Below are positions 53,055-63,316 of a stretch of DNA of 64,000 nucleotides, piece after piece. Each line of letters begins with the position of its first letter. The first letter of the stretch is position 1. The notes beneath the pieces were generated by a model. That model worked only from the letters and a program-made list of their open reading frames with translations. It was not told the DNA's origin and ran no database searches. This DNA comes from Rhodobacteraceae bacterium HLUCCO07 (lineage in GTDB: Bacteria > Pseudomonadota > Alphaproteobacteria > Rhodobacterales > Rhodobacteraceae). The position numbers and the translations under genes were made by a program. The stretch covers positions 37,112 to 101,111 of the forward strand of contig LJSU01000035.1 in assembly GCA_001314705.1 (NCBI GenBank), given 5' to 3'.

Positions 53055-54005
53055 ATGACCAAACCATCCCTGACCTTGTTCTTGGCGGCGCCGCGCGGGT
53101 TCTGCGCGGGTGTGGACCGGGCGATCAAGATCGTCGAGATGGCGATCTCGAAATGGGGCGCGCCGGTCTATGTGCGCCACGAGATCGTGCACAACAAATA
53201 CGTGGTCGACGATCTGCGCGCCAAGGGCGCGGTGTTCGTCGAGGAGTTGAGCGACTGCCCCGACGACCGGCCGGTGATCTTTTCGGCCCATGGCGTGCCG
53301 AAGGCGGTGCCCGCAGAGGCCAAACGGCGCGAGATGGTGTATGTGGACGCCACCTGCCCGCTGGTCAGCAAGGTCCATATCGAGGCCGAACGGCATTTCG
53401 AAGAAGGCCTTCAGATCATCATGGTCGGACATGCCGGTCACCCCGAGACCATCGGCACGATGGGCCAGTTGCCCGCGGGCGAGGTTCTGCTGGTCGAGAC
53501 GGTCGATGACGTGGCGCGTGTGGCCGTGCGCGACCCGGACAAGCTGGCCTTTGTCACCCAGACGACGCTTTCGGTGGATGACACGATTGACATCGTGGCG
53601 GCGCTCAAGGCGCGGTTCCCGACGATCCGGGGGCCGCACAAGGAAGATATCTGCTATGCCACGACCAACCGGCAGGAGGCCGTGAAGGCGATCGCCGGGA
53701 AAGCGCAGGCGATGCTGGTGGTGGGGGCGCCCAACTCGTCGAACTCGCGGCGCCTGGTCGAGGTCGCCCGGCGGGCGGGCTGTGGTTATTCGCAACTGGT
53801 GCAGCGGGCCGGGGATATAGACTGGCGCGCGCTTGAAGGGGTGCAGAGCATCGGCGTGACGGCCGGGGCCTCGGCCCCCGAGTTGCTGGTGGAAGAAGTG
53901 ATCGAGGCGCTGCGCGCGCGTCATGACGTGACCATCGAAGAGGTCGAGACGGCACAGGAGAATGTCGAGTTCAAGGTGCCGCGGGTGCTGCGGCAGCCGG
54001 CATGA
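53055..54005 (+). CDS. ispH: 4-hydroxy-3-methylbut-2-enyl diphosphate reductase
   Basis: Last enzyme of the MEP isoprenoid pathway, an iron-sulfur protein giving IPP and DMAPP. 316 aa. Three conserved cluster Cys: [25 protein letters not shown] and [11 protein letters not shown], with the active-site His in HEIVHN and GHAGHPE and Glu in this region, plus [11 protein letters not shown] and [18 protein letters not shown] lies upstream. Begins a run of five genes joined by 4-8 nt overlaps. Confidence 0.97.
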   Translation: MTKPSLTLFLAAPRGFCAGVDRAIKIVEMAISKWGAPVYVRHEIVHNKYVVDDLRAKGAVFVEELSDCPDDRPVIFSAHGVPKAVPAEAKRREMVYVDATCPLVSKVHIEAERHFEEGLQIIMVGHAGHPETIGTMGQLPAGEVLLVETVDDVARVAVRDPDKLAFVTQTTLSVDDTIDIVAALKARFPTIRGPHKEDICYATTNRQEAVKAIAGKAQAMLVVGAPNSSNSRRLVEVARRAGCGYSQLVQRAGDIDWRALEGVQSIGVTAGASAPELLVEEVIEALRARHDVTIEEVETAQENVEFKVPRVLRQPA

Positions 54006-54466
54006 GCGGAGCGCGCGATATTCCCGGGGTGGCGCTTTGGCTTGGGCTGGCCGGGCTTTTGCCGTTCATCTGGGGTGCGGGGACGACGGTTTTCCCCGAA
54101 CTGGGCGATTCCGCACGCCCCATGGTCGGATCGCGGATGATCGGGCCTTACGTGCAACTTTTCTACGGCATGGTGATCCTGTCATTCATGTCGGGCGTTC
54201 TGTGGGGGTTTGCCACGCGCGCAACGGCGGACCGGGCGGTCTGGGCCTATGGGCTTTCGGTCCTGCCGGCGCTCTGGGCGTTCTTCACCACCGGGGGAGG
54301 ACCCCATGGCGCGGGTTTGGCATTGATCGCGGGATTTGTCGGGCTTTTGGCGCTGGATTGGCTTTACTGGCGCGCGGGGTTGGCGCCGGAGTGGTGGATG
54401 CGGCTCCGGGTGCCGCTGACGGCGGTGGCTGTCGTCTGCCTGGGATCGGGAGTGGTGATGGCATGA
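54002..54466 (+). CDS. DUF3429 membrane protein
   Basis: 154 aa with five likely membrane helices. Recognised as DUF3429 from [38 protein letters not shown] and the helix-rich C-terminus. Function unknown. Overlaps ispH as ATGA and the following methyltransferase as ATGA, so it is translated in a coupled series. Confidence 0.8.
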   Translation: MSGARDIPGVALWLGLAGLLPFIWGAGTTVFPELGDSARPMVGSRMIGPYVQLFYGMVILSFMSGVLWGFATRATADRAVWAYGLSVLPALWAFFTTGGGPHGAGLALIAGFVGLLALDWLYWRAGLAPEWWMRLRVPLTAVAVVCLGSGVVMA

Positions 54467-55053
54467 GCGATCGACACACGGTTGAAGTTTATGATGCGCG
54501 GGCAGGCGATTACGAGAAGGCCAATGCAAGGCTCTATGAACTGGATGATCTCGAAGCCTTTGCCGCGCGCCTGCCCACGGGCGGGCGGGTGCTCGACCTG
54601 GGGTGCGGGCCGGGGTTTTATGCCGCGAAACTGGCCGAATGGGGATTCGAGGCCGATGCCACCGATGCCTCGGCCGAGATGGTCGCGCGCGCGGCCCGTA
54701 AACCGGGCGTGACCGCATGGCAGGCCCGGTTCGACGAACTGGATGCCGTCGGGATTTACGATGGCATATGGGCCAATTTCAGTCTGCTGCACCTGCCAAG
54801 GGTCGAGATGCCGGAGATGCTGAGGCGTATCCGGCGCGCGGGCAAGCCCGGGATGGCGCTGCATGTGGGGCTCAAGCTGGGCGAAGGAGAAGGACCGGAC
54901 GGGATCGGGCGGTTCTATGCCTATTACGGCGAGGATGAGTTGCTGGGTCTTCTGCGCGATGCCGGGTTCGAGGTGATCGCGCGCCGCTTTGGCCGTGGAA
55001 AGGGGCTGGATGGCAGCCTGTCGGAGCATATCGTGGTGCTGGCCCATGGCTGA
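54463..55053 (+). CDS. Class I SAM-dependent methyltransferase
   Basis: 196 aa. Seen: [20 protein letters not shown], motif [20 protein letters not shown], the acidic beta-2 end [10 protein letters not shown], motif II region [20 protein letters not shown] and [12 protein letters not shown]. The target is unknown. Overlaps DUF3429 by 4 nt and rnhA by 8 nt. Related small methyltransferases act on small molecules or on quinones; there is no evidence to choose. Confidence 0.83.
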   Translation: MSDRHTVEVYDARAGDYEKANARLYELDDLEAFAARLPTGGRVLDLGCGPGFYAAKLAEWGFEADATDASAEMVARAARKPGVTAWQARFDELDAVGIYDGIWANFSLLHLPRVEMPEMLRRIRRAGKPGMALHVGLKLGEGEGPDGIGRFYAYYGEDELLGLLRDAGFEVIARRFGRGKGLDGSLSEHIVVLAHG

Positions 55054-55510
55054 GCTTTTCGCCTATACCGACGGGGCGTGCAGCGGCAACCCGGGGCCGG
55101 GCGGCTGGGGCGTTCTGTTACAGGCGGTCGAGGGGGAGGCCGTGTTGAAGGAGCGCACCCTGTCGGGCGGTGAGGCCGAGACCACCAACAACCGGATGGA
55201 GCTCCTGGCGGCGATCAATGCGCTCGAGGTGCTCGAACGGCCCTCGAAAATCACCATCGTGACCGATTCGGCCTATGTGAAGAACGGTGTGACCGGCTGG
55301 ATCCACGGCTGGAAGCGGAACGGCTGGAAAACATCGGCCAGGAAGCCGGTCAAGAACGCGGAGCTTTGGCAGCGGCTCGACGCGGCACAGGCGCGACATG
55401 ACGTGACCTGGCAATGGGTCAAGGGCCATGCCGGCCACCCCGAGAACGAACGCGCCGACGAGCTTGCCCGCGAGGGGATGGCGCCGTTCAAGAATTCCGC
55501 GCGCGCATGA
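55046..55510 (+). CDS. rnhA: Ribonuclease HI
   Basis: Cleaves RNA in RNA-DNA hybrids. 154 aa. The four catalytic acids are in place: Asp in [17 protein letters not shown], Glu in [10 protein letters not shown], Asp in [11 protein letters not shown] and Asp in [10 protein letters not shown]; the His of [12 protein letters not shown] is present. The ATG at 55046 lies 8 nt inside the end of the methyltransferase gene, and its own stop overlaps the next start (ATGA). Confidence 0.97.
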   Translation: MAELFAYTDGACSGNPGPGGWGVLLQAVEGEAVLKERTLSGGEAETTNNRMELLAAINALEVLERPSKITIVTDSAYVKNGVTGWIHGWKRNGWKTSARKPVKNAELWQRLDAAQARHDVTWQWVKGHAGHPENERADELAREGMAPFKNSARA

Positions 55511-56130
55511 TCTGGGTGGGGTTGCTCGACTACGCGGCGGTGCTGGTTTTCGCGCTGACCGGGGCGCTGGCCGCGAGCCGGGCGCAACTTGATATCGTGG
55601 GATTTGCCTTTGTTGCCTGCCTGACCGGGGTGGGTGGGGGAACGATACGGGACGTATTGCTTGATCGTGATCCGGTTTTCTGGATCGCCGAACCGTTTTA
55701 CATCGCGGTGGCGGTTCTGGGCGCGATCGCGGTGTTCTTTACCGCGCACCTGGTGGAAAGCCGCTATCGCTGGCTCACCTGGCTGGATGCTTTCGCGCTG
55801 GCCGTGGCGGTTCCCGCAGGGGTGAGCCTTGCCGTCACAACGGACCAATCGGCGCCGGTGATCATCATCATGGGGATGGTCACGGGGTGTCTTGGCGGGC
55901 TGATGCGCGACGTGGTGTGCAACGAGGTGCCACTGGTCCTCAAGCAGGGCGAACTTTACGCCAGCGCGGCCTTTGCGGGTGCAGGCGGTGGGGTTGTTGC
56001 ATTGGCCGTCGGACTGGGAGAAGTGCCGGCCATCGTGCTCTGCGGTGCCGTGACGCTCGCGTTGCGCGCGGGATCGATCATCCTTGGCTGGCGGCTGCCT
56101 GTTTACAGGACGCGCCCGCCGAGGAAGTGA
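55507..56130 (+). CDS. TRIC-type (UPF0126/YadS) membrane protein
   Basis: 207 aa with seven likely helices made of two similar halves. Each half has a glycine-rich kinked helix followed by Arg-Asp: [20 protein letters not shown] and [19 protein letters not shown]. These are the duplicated motifs of the trimeric intracellular cation channel family. Bacterial members conduct K+ or Na+, although some relatives such as YadS have been linked to glycine uptake. Last gene of the overlapping ispH run. Confidence 0.88.
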   Translation: MIWVGLLDYAAVLVFALTGALAASRAQLDIVGFAFVACLTGVGGGTIRDVLLDRDPVFWIAEPFYIAVAVLGAIAVFFTAHLVESRYRWLTWLDAFALAVAVPAGVSLAVTTDQSAPVIIIMGMVTGCLGGLMRDVVCNEVPLVLKQGELYASAAFAGAGGGVVALAVGLGEVPAIVLCGAVTLALRAGSIILGWRLPVYRTRPPRK

Positions 56131-56211
56131 GTGGCGCTATTGCCGAACCGCTGTTGACTTTGGCCGTGCCTGTCGAAAGGTTGCGCGACATCAGGTACAA
56201 GGATGTTTTGC

Positions 56212-58188
56212 ATGTCTGAGTTGCGAGAAATCGAAGAAATTCCGGACCTTGGAGTCGTGATGCCCGACGGGGTGCGGCTGTCGTGCCGGGTCTGGCGGCC
56301 GGTGGATTGCCTGGACGATCCGGTGCCCGCGATTGTCGAACATCTGCCCTATCGCAAGCGTGATGGCACGGTGGCCCGCGACGAGATCACCCATCCGTGG
56401 ATGGCCCGGCGCGGTTATGCCTGCGTCCGGGTGGACATGCGCGGCAATGGCGACAGCGACGGGTTGATGGAGGATGAATACACCCCGCAGGAACTGGCCG
56501 ACGCGGTTTCGGTGATCGAGTGGCTGGCGGCGCAGCCCTGGTGCAACGGCCGCGTGGGCATGATGGGGATCAGCTGGGGCGGGTTCAACGGGTTGCAGGT
56601 CGCGCAACTGGCGCCTGAGCCGCTCAAGGCGGTCATCTCGCTTTGTTCGACGGTGGATCGTTTCAACGATGACATTCATTACAAGGGCGGTTGTCTGCTC
56701 AACGAGAACCTGGCCTGGTCCTCGACCATGTGGGCCTATTCGAGCCGACCGCCCGACCCGGCGCTGCGTGCGGACTGGCGCGAGGTCTGGCTGAAACGGC
56801 TGGAGGCGGAGCCGTTCCTGTTGACCACGTGGCTCAGGCATCAGCGGCGCGACGACTATTGGAAACATGGCAGTATCTGCGAAGACTATCCTGCGCTGAG
56901 GGCCAGGGTGCTCGCGATCGGCGGTTGGGCCGATGGATACAAGAACGCGGTGCCCGCGATGGTGGAGAACCTGCCCGGCGCCAAGGGAATTGTCGGGCCG
57001 TGGGTGCATCTTTACCCGCATATTGCGCGCCCCGAGCCGCGGATCGGGTTCCTTCAGGTTGCCAAACGCTGGTGGGACCGGTGGTTGAAGGACGCGGAGA
57101 ACGGTGCCGAGGACGACCCGGCCTATCGCGCTTTCCTCATGGAGGGGCACCGGCCGGACCGGGTGGCGCGGGAGCGCGCGGGGCATTGGATCGCCGACGC
57201 CGCGACCCAGGGCGAGAAAGAGCGGTTCGCGCTGGGCGCGGGCGGTGTTCTGGGCGGCGACGGCGACGAGTCGGTGTGCGTGACCTCGCCCCAGACCTGC
57301 GGCATGGGGGGCAGCGAGTACTACGCCATCGGGCGAGGGCCGGAACTGTCGGGTGATCAGCGTGGCGACGATTCGGGATCGGCGGTTTGGCTTTCTCCGC
57401 CGCTGGGCGCGAGCCGCGATGTCGTGGGGGCGCCGGTGGTGCGGCTGCGCCTGTCGGCGGACAGGGCACAGGGGCAGATCGCGGTGCGGCTGAACCATGT
57501 GCACCCGGACGGGGCGCGCACGCGGATCACCTATGGCGTGCTGAACCTGACCCATCGCAATGGCCATGCGGCGCCCGAGCCGATGGTGCCGGGTGAGGCG
57601 GTGGAGGTCGCGGTGGTGCTGGACCATATCGCCTATCGGGTGCCCGCGGGGCACAGGATCGCGGTGGCGGTGAGCACGGCCTATTGGCCGCTCTTGTGGC
57701 CTTCGCCCGAGCCGCTGGGCGTGACCATTGCGAGCGGGGGGCTGGAACTGCCGGTGCGGGCGCGGTCGGACGCGGATGAATGGGATTTCCCGCCGGTGGA
57801 CGAGGATGTGACGCCCTGGGCCGCGGAAGAGTTGCGCGCGACGGAGAATATCCGCCGGGTGGAAGAGGATTTGTCGAGCGGTGATGTTGCCCTGATCATA
57901 GAGGATGATTTCGGAAAGTGGCGCGATCGGGATCATGGGCTGATCTCGGGAGGCAAGTCGCGCGAGCGATGGGTGATTCATCCCGACGATCCACTGGGCG
58001 CGCGGGGCGTCACCCACTGGACCGAGGAAACCGGACGCGGTGACCTGATGCTGCGGACCGAAACTTTTGCAGAAATGTGGTCGGATGGGCAGTTATTTCA
58101 TGTTACTGCTCGTCTGGAAGCTTACGAAAATGACACATTGGTCTATCAAAAGGAAATGACAGACAGCATCCCGCGCGACGGAATGTGA
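56212..58188 (+). CDS. CocE/NonD-family hydrolase (peptidase S15-like)
   Basis: 658 aa serine hydrolase without signal peptide. The alpha/beta-hydrolase domain (about 15-300) has the oxyanion region HLPYRKRDGT, VDMRGNGDSDG and nucleophile Ser121 in MGISWGGFNGLQ. A C-terminal jelly-roll (about 380-560) has the X-Pro dipeptidyl-peptidase C-terminal pattern (VRLSADRAQGQIAVRLN; YRVPAGHRIAVAVSTAYWP). Acts on esters or amides, including small peptides. It lies 131 bp before a family-5 ABC importer, which suggests hydrolysis of the imported compound in the cytoplasm. Start set by AAGG 9 nt upstream. Confidence 0.87.
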   Translation: MSELREIEEIPDLGVVMPDGVRLSCRVWRPVDCLDDPVPAIVEHLPYRKRDGTVARDEITHPWMARRGYACVRVDMRGNGDSDGLMEDEYTPQELADAVSVIEWLAAQPWCNGRVGMMGISWGGFNGLQVAQLAPEPLKAVISLCSTVDRFNDDIHYKGGCLLNENLAWSSTMWAYSSRPPDPALRADWREVWLKRLEAEPFLLTTWLRHQRRDDYWKHGSICEDYPALRARVLAIGGWADGYKNAVPAMVENLPGAKGIVGPWVHLYPHIARPEPRIGFLQVAKRWWDRWLKDAENGAEDDPAYRAFLMEGHRPDRVARERAGHWIADAATQGEKERFALGAGGVLGGDGDESVCVTSPQTCGMGGSEYYAIGRGPELSGDQRGDDSGSAVWLSPPLGASRDVVGAPVVRLRLSADRAQGQIAVRLNHVHPDGARTRITYGVLNLTHRNGHAAPEPMVPGEAVEVAVVLDHIAYRVPAGHRIAVAVSTAYWPLLWPSPEPLGVTIASGGLELPVRARSDADEWDFPPVDEDVTPWAAEELRATENIRRVEEDLSSGDVALIIEDDFGKWRDRDHGLISGGKSRERWVIHPDDPLGARGVTHWTEETGRGDLMLRTETFAEMWSDGQLFHVTARLEAYENDTLVYQKEMTDSIPRDGM

Positions 58189-58220
58189 TCGGGCACGAGG
58201 CGAAGTTTTCCAGAAATTTC

Positions 58221-58249
58221 TTGAAGCCTCCGAGGGGATGCGGTTTGAT
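58221..58249 (+). promoter_or_regulatory. Candidate promoter for the ABC importer operon
   Basis: TTGAAG and TTTGAT with 17 nt between, about 70 nt before the binding-protein gene, following the end of the CocE gene. Weak match. Confidence 0.28.
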
Positions 58250-58319
58250 TGACCGATGAGTTAAGAACGCGGGGTCGTCTGCCGATCGCCGTGAACCAAG
58301 AGCAACAAGGGAGACCTCG

Positions 58320-59903
58320 ATGAAGAACTATCTCGATTACCTCAAGGTGAATGCGGCCATGGGCCGGATATCGCGCCGCGAATTCATGGGCCGCGCGGCG
58401 GCCGTGGGGGTGACGGCGGCGGCTGCCAACACGATGCTGGCCGAGGCGGTTCACGCGGCCGGGCCACAAAAGGGCGGCATCATGCGGCTGGGCCTTCAGG
58501 GCGGTTCGACCACCGACAGCCTCGATCCGGCGCTGGCCACCAACATGGTGGCGCTCATGGCGATCCGGCTTTGGGGTGAAAGCCTGACCGAGCTGGCCGA
58601 TGATGGCAGCATTCAGGGCAAGGTCGCCGAAAGCTTCTCGGCCTCGGAAGATGCCAAGACCTGGACCTTCAAGATCCGCGAGGGCATTACCTTTTCCAAC
58701 GGCAAGCCGGTGACCGCCGAAGATGTCGTCGCCACGATCGAGCGCCATTCGGATGATGAGGCCAAGTCGGGTGCGCTGGGCCTGTTGCGCGACATCGCCG
58801 ACGTCCGTGCCGATGGCGACAACGTGATCGTCGAACTCAGCAGCCCGAATGCAGACATGCCCTACATGCTGGGCGATTATCACCTCGCGATCCAGCCCAA
58901 CGGTGGCAAGGACGCGCCTGACGCAGCGATCGGCACCGGACCTTACATCATCAAGGAAGCCGAGATGGGTGTGCGGATCATCGCCGAGAAGAACCCCGAC
59001 TACTGGGGTGATATGGGCCATGCCGCCGAGATCGAGATTCTGGTGATCAACGACAACACCGCCCGGGTGGCGGCGCTGCAATCGGGGCAGGTGGACATGA
59101 TCGACCGGGTGCCGCCGCGCACCGCGGCGCGTGTCGCTCAGGCGCCCAACATCACCCTGCGCACGTCGGCTGGCCCTGGCCATTACGTGTTCATCATGCA
59201 TTGCGACAAGGAGCCGTTCGACAACAACGATGTGCGTATGGCACTGAAATACGGGATCAACCGGCAGGAATTGGTCGACAAGATCCTGCATGGCTATGGT
59301 TCGATCGGGAATGACACGCCGATCAACGCGTCCTACCCGCTCTATACCGAGTTCGAGCAGCGTGAATACGATCCCGACAAGGCCGCGTTCCACATGAAGA
59401 AATCGGGCTTTGAAGGGTCGATCCTGTTGCGCACGTCTGACAATTCGTTTCCCGGTGCGCCCGATGCGGCGGCGCTGTTCCAGGAAAGCTGTGCCGGGGC
59501 GGGGATCGATGTCGAGATCAAGCGCGAGCCCAATGACGGCTACTGGTCGGAAGTCTGGAATGCGAAGCCTTTCTGCACCTCCTACTGGGGTGGACGTCCG
59601 ACACAGGACCAGATGTTCACCACGGCATACCTGTCCACCGCGGACTGGAACGACACGCGCTTTGAAAACGAGAAATTCGACCAGTTGCTGCTTGCGGCGC
59701 GGGCCGAGCTGGACGAGGCCAAGCGCACGCAGATGTATGCCGACATGGGCACGCTCGTGCGTGATGAAGGCGGCCTGATCTGTCCGATGTTCAACGACTT
59801 CCTCGATGCGACGACCGACCGGATCGCAGGATGGAAGGATGACGTGGCGGGCCAGCCCCTGATGAACGCCTATGCACCCTTCCGGATGTGGGTCGTGTCA
59901 TAA
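58320..59903 (+). CDS. ABC transporter substrate-binding protein, family 5
   Basis: 527 aa periplasmic binding protein of the peptide/nickel/opine class. The N-terminus holds a Tat signal: ISRREFMGRAAAVGVTAAAAN and a cleavage-like AVHAAG. Then LRLGLQGGSTTDSLDPALAT, the SBP_bac_5 core ESLTELADDGSIQGKVAESF, WTFKIREGITFSNGKPVTAEDV and GTGPYIIKEAEMG. Export by Tat implies folding or cofactor capture in the cytoplasm. AAGGGAG upstream. First gene of the importer operon; only one base lies between its stop and the next start. Confidence 0.92.
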   Translation: MKNYLDYLKVNAAMGRISRREFMGRAAAVGVTAAAANTMLAEAVHAAGPQKGGIMRLGLQGGSTTDSLDPALATNMVALMAIRLWGESLTELADDGSIQGKVAESFSASEDAKTWTFKIREGITFSNGKPVTAEDVVATIERHSDDEAKSGALGLLRDIADVRADGDNVIVELSSPNADMPYMLGDYHLAIQPNGGKDAPDAAIGTGPYIIKEAEMGVRIIAEKNPDYWGDMGHAAEIEILVINDNTARVAALQSGQVDMIDRVPPRTAARVAQAPNITLRTSAGPGHYVFIMHCDKEPFDNNDVRMALKYGINRQELVDKILHGYGSIGNDTPINASYPLYTEFEQREYDPDKAAFHMKKSGFEGSILLRTSDNSFPGAPDAAALFQESCAGAGIDVEIKREPNDGYWSEVWNAKPFCTSYWGGRPTQDQMFTTAYLSTADWNDTRFENEKFDQLLLAARAELDEAKRTQMYADMGTLVRDEGGLICPMFNDFLDATTDRIAGWKDDVAGQPLMNAYAPFRMWVVS

Positions 59904-59904
59904 G

Positions 59905-60864
59905 ATGTCGCCTGTGATAAGATTGCTGGCCCAGCGGATTTCGCTGGGCCTGCTTTTGCTCTTTTTCGTGTCGGTGTTGATCTTCGCCGGCACGATCATC
60001 CTGCCAGGAGACGTGGCGCAATCCATCCTTGGCCAATCGGCCACGCCGGAGGCGCTGGCCAATCTTCGCCGTGAAATGGGTCTGAACGATCCGCCGGTGC
60101 AGCGCTATTTTGCATGGCTGGGTGGTGTGCTTCAGGGCGATCTGGGCACGTCGCTCACGTCGGGGCGCGATATTGCCTCGTCGATGGGGTCGCGGCTCCA
60201 GAACACGTTGTTCCTGGCCTTCTGGGCAGCGCTGATTTCGGTGCCGCTGGCGATTTTCCTGGGCCTTCTGGCGGTGCGGTATCGCGACCGCTGGCCCGAC
60301 AAGCTGATTTCCGGTGTCACGCTGGCATCGATCTCGGTGCCCGAGTTTCTGATCGCCTATGTGGTGATGTTCTTTCTCGGGGTGAAATTTCGCCTGCTCA
60401 ACCCGACGGCAATCGGGTTCAGGCCGGATGCGGATATATTCGCCAAGCTTGAAATGATCGCCCTGCCGGTGCTGGTTCTGACGCTTGTGATCCTTGCGCA
60501 CATGATGCGGATGACGCGGGCGGCGATCCTCAACGTGATGCAATCGGCCTATATCGAGACGGCGGAACTCAAGGGGCTGACGATGTTCAAGATCATCTGG
60601 CGCCATGCCTTCCCGAACTCGATCGCGCCGGTGGTCAACGTGGTGATGCTCAACCTTGCCTATCTGGTGGTGGGCGTCGTGGTTATCGAGGTGGTGTTCG
60701 TCTACCCGGGAATGGGCCAATATCTGGTCGATCATGTGAGCAAACGCGACGTGCCGGTGGTGCAGGCCTGTGGCCTCGTCTTTGCGGCGGTCTATATCGG
60801 GCTGAATCTTGTGGCCGATATCGTTTCGATCCTGACCAATCCGAGATTGAGGCACCCGAAATGA
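59905..60864 (+). CDS. ABC transporter permease (DppB/OppB-type)
   Basis: 319 aa with six helices. N-terminal LLAQRISLGLLLLFFVSVLIFAG and DVAQSILGQSATPEALANLR are the OppB-type entry; the EAA loop TAELKGLTMFKIIWRHAFPNSIAPVVN contacts the ATPase. Starts MSPVIRLLAQR one base after the binding-protein stop. Overlaps the next permease as ATGA. Confidence 0.92.
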   Translation: MSPVIRLLAQRISLGLLLLFFVSVLIFAGTIILPGDVAQSILGQSATPEALANLRREMGLNDPPVQRYFAWLGGVLQGDLGTSLTSGRDIASSMGSRLQNTLFLAFWAALISVPLAIFLGLLAVRYRDRWPDKLISGVTLASISVPEFLIAYVVMFFLGVKFRLLNPTAIGFRPDADIFAKLEMIALPVLVLTLVILAHMMRMTRAAILNVMQSAYIETAELKGLTMFKIIWRHAFPNSIAPVVNVVMLNLAYLVVGVVVIEVVFVYPGMGQYLVDHVSKRDVPVVQACGLVFAAVYIGLNLVADIVSILTNPRLRHPK

Positions 60865-61679
60865 TCAAGACCATTCCAATGGCCGCGGCGGTCGGTCTGT
60901 TCTTCACCATCCTCTATTTCCTGATGGCGATCCTTGCACCCTGGATCGCGCCCTATGGCGTGGCCGAGGTTGTCGGAGACGTATGGGAGCCGTCGAGCGC
61001 CGATTACTGGCTGGGCACAGACAATATCGGGCGCGACCTTCTCACCCGGATGATCTATGGCGGGCGCACGACGATCTTCATCGCCACGGTGGCGACATTC
61101 ATCTCGTTCACCACCGGTTCGATCCTTGGTTTTCTGGCGGCGGTGATGGGAGGCTGGGTCGATCAGGTGCTGTCGCGCTTTGTCGATCTGATCATGTCGA
61201 TCCCGCCGCTCATCTTTGCACTGGTGGTCCTGTCGGTGATGCCGGTCACGGTGCCGGTGCTGGTTCTGGTGATGGGTTTTCTGGATAGCACGCGGGTCTT
61301 TCGCCTGAGCCGGGCTGTGGCGGCGGATATAAACGTGATGGATTTCGTCGAGGCGGCCAAGCTGCGTGGCGAGGGGCGGGGCTGGGTCATCTTTCGCGAG
61401 ATCCTTCCCAATGCCCTGTCGCCGCTGGTGGCGGAGATGGGGCTGCGCTTCATCTTCATGGTGCTGTTCATCTCGACGCTTTCATTCCTTGGGTTGGGTA
61501 TCCAGCCGCCTGCGGCCGATTGGGGCGGGATCGTGAAAGAGAATGCCGACGGGATCAATTACGGCATCGGTGCCGCGCTTTATCCGGCGATAGCGATCGC
61601 GACGCTGGCAATCAGCGTGAACCTTGTTGCGGACTGGATCCTGAACCGAACGACAAGCCTGAAAGGGGGGCGGGGATGA
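60861..61679 (+). CDS. ABC transporter permease (DppC/OppC-type)
   Basis: 272 aa with six helices. WLGTDNIGRDLLTRMIYGGRT is the classical DppC/OppC entry; the EAA loop is FVEAAKLRGEGRGWVIFREILPNALSPLVAEMG; the C-terminus has FLGLGIQPPAADWGGIV. Overlaps both neighbours as ATGA. Confidence 0.92.
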   Translation: MIKTIPMAAAVGLFFTILYFLMAILAPWIAPYGVAEVVGDVWEPSSADYWLGTDNIGRDLLTRMIYGGRTTIFIATVATFISFTTGSILGFLAAVMGGWVDQVLSRFVDLIMSIPPLIFALVVLSVMPVTVPVLVLVMGFLDSTRVFRLSRAVAADINVMDFVEAAKLRGEGRGWVIFREILPNALSPLVAEMGLRFIFMVLFISTLSFLGLGIQPPAADWGGIVKENADGINYGIGAALYPAIAIATLAISVNLVADWILNRTTSLKGGRG

Positions 61680-63316
61680 GCAGCGATACGCTGGTAAAGG
61701 TGCGCGGCCTCAAGATCGGCGCGACGGTCTATCCGCCCGACGCGGCCCCGCATGACATCGATATCGTGCATGGTGTCGATTTCGAGCTCGAACGCGGCAA
61801 GGTACTGGGCCTGATCGGCGAGTCGGGCGCTGGAAAATCCACGATCGGACTGGCCACCATGGCCTATGGTCGCGGCGGGGTGAAGATCACCGGCGGCGAG
61901 GTCTGGATCAACGGGCGCGATATCCTGAAATCGCGGCTGCGCGATGTGCGGCGTCTGCGCGGTGGCGAAGTGACCTATGTCAGCCAGTCGGCGGCGGCCT
62001 CGTTCAACCCGGCCAAGAAGATCATGGATCAGGTGGTCGAGGCCTCCGTCGAGCATGGCAAGTTCTCGCGACGGAAGGCCGAGAAACGGGCGGTGGAGCT
62101 GTTTCGCAAGCTGGGCCTGCCCGAACCCGACAAGATCGGGAACCGCTATCCGCACCAGGTATCGGGCGGGCAGTTGCAGCGTTGCATGACGGCCCTGGCC
62201 CTTTGCCCCGAGCCCGAGCTGGTGGTGTTCGACGAGCCCACCACCGCGCTCGATGTGACCACGCAGATAGATGTGTTGATGGCGATCAAGGAGGCGATCC
62301 GCGATACCGGGGTTGCGGCGATTTACATCACCCATGACCTCGCTGTGGTGGCGCAGGTCAGTGATGATATCATGGTGCTCAAGATGGGCGAGAAGGTGGA
62401 ATATGGCACCGCCGAGCAGATCATCAATGCACCGCGCGAGGAGTATACCAAGGCGCTGGTTTCGGTACGGTCGATCGAGCATGAAGAGAAGGTGCCGAGC
62501 CCGGAGCCGGTGCTGCGATGCCAGAACATCACCGCGCGCTACACGGGGACGAATTTCGACGTACTGCACAATGTGAGTGTCGATCTGAGCCCCGGTCAGA
62601 CGCTGGCCGTTGTGGGTGAAAGCGGGTCGGGCAAATCGACATTGGCGCGGGTGATCACCGGTCTTTTGCCGCCGAGCACGGGGCGGATCGAGTTCGCCGG
62701 GCGCACCCTTGCACCGGACCTGCCCAGCCGGAGCCGCGAAGATCTGCGCGAATTGCAGATGATCTATCAAATGGCCGATGTCGCGATGAACCCGCGCCAG
62801 ACCGTGGGCACGATCATCGGGCGGCCACTGGAATTCTATTTCGGCATGCGGGGCGAGAAAAAGCGCAAGCGGATTCAGGAATTGCTCGACCAGATCGAGA
62901 TGGGGGCGGGATTCATCGACCGGTACCCGGCGGAATTGTCGGGCGGGCAGAAGCAGCGGGTCTGCATCGCGCGGGCACTGGCGGCCGACCCCAAGTTGAT
63001 CATCTGCGACGAGGTGACGAGCGCGCTCGATCCGCTGGTGGCGGATGGAATTCTCAAGCTGCTGCTGAACCTTCAGAAGGTCGAGAACGTGGCCTATCTG
63101 TTTATCACCCACGATCTGGCGACGGTGCGGGCGATCGCGGATTCGATCGCGGTGATGTATCAGGGCAAGGTGGTGCGATACGGGACCAAGAGTGAGGTCA
63201 TGAGCCCGCCATTCGACGATTACACCGACCTGTTGCTGAGTTCCGTCCCCGAGATGAAGTTGGGCTGGCTGGAAGAGGTTATCGCGAATCGCAAGATGGA
63301 AAGCGCGGGTAACTGA
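61676..63316 (+). CDS. ABC transporter ATPase, fused double nucleotide-binding protein
   Basis: 546 aa, two complete ATPase domains in one chain. First: Walker A GESGAGKST, signature VSGGQLQR, Walker B LVVFDEPT. Second: Walker A GESGSGKST, signature LSGGQKQR, Walker B LIICDEVTSALD. It serves in place of separate DppD and DppF subunits, a common arrangement in this family. The ATG at 61676 overlaps the permease stop. The last gene of the importer; a gap of about 195 bp follows. Confidence 0.92.
   Translation: MSSDTLVKVRGLKIGATVYPPDAAPHDIDIVHGVDFELERGKVLGLIGESGAGKSTIGLATMAYGRGGVKITGGEVWINGRDILKSRLRDVRRLRGGEVTYVSQSAAASFNPAKKIMDQVVEASVEHGKFSRRKAEKRAVELFRKLGLPEPDKIGNRYPHQVSGGQLQRCMTALALCPEPELVVFDEPTTALDVTTQIDVLMAIKEAIRDTGVAAIYITHDLAVVAQVSDDIMVLKMGEKVEYGTAEQIINAPREEYTKALVSVRSIEHEEKVPSPEPVLRCQNITARYTGTNFDVLHNVSVDLSPGQTLAVVGESGSGKSTLARVITGLLPPSTGRIEFAGRTLAPDLPSRSREDLRELQMIYQMADVAMNPRQTVGTIIGRPLEFYFGMRGEKKRKRIQELLDQIEMGAGFIDRYPAELSGGQKQRVCIARALAADPKLIICDEVTSALDPLVADGILKLLLNLQKVENVAYLFITHDLATVRAIADSIAVMYQGKVVRYGTKSEVMSPPFDDYTDLLLSSVPEMKLGWLEEVIANRKMESAGN

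Noticed and set aside
56191-58017. Minus-strand open reading frame of about 600 codons
   Set aside because: Antisense to the CocE-type hydrolase, Arg/Pro/His-rich, no domains, no ribosome-binding site.
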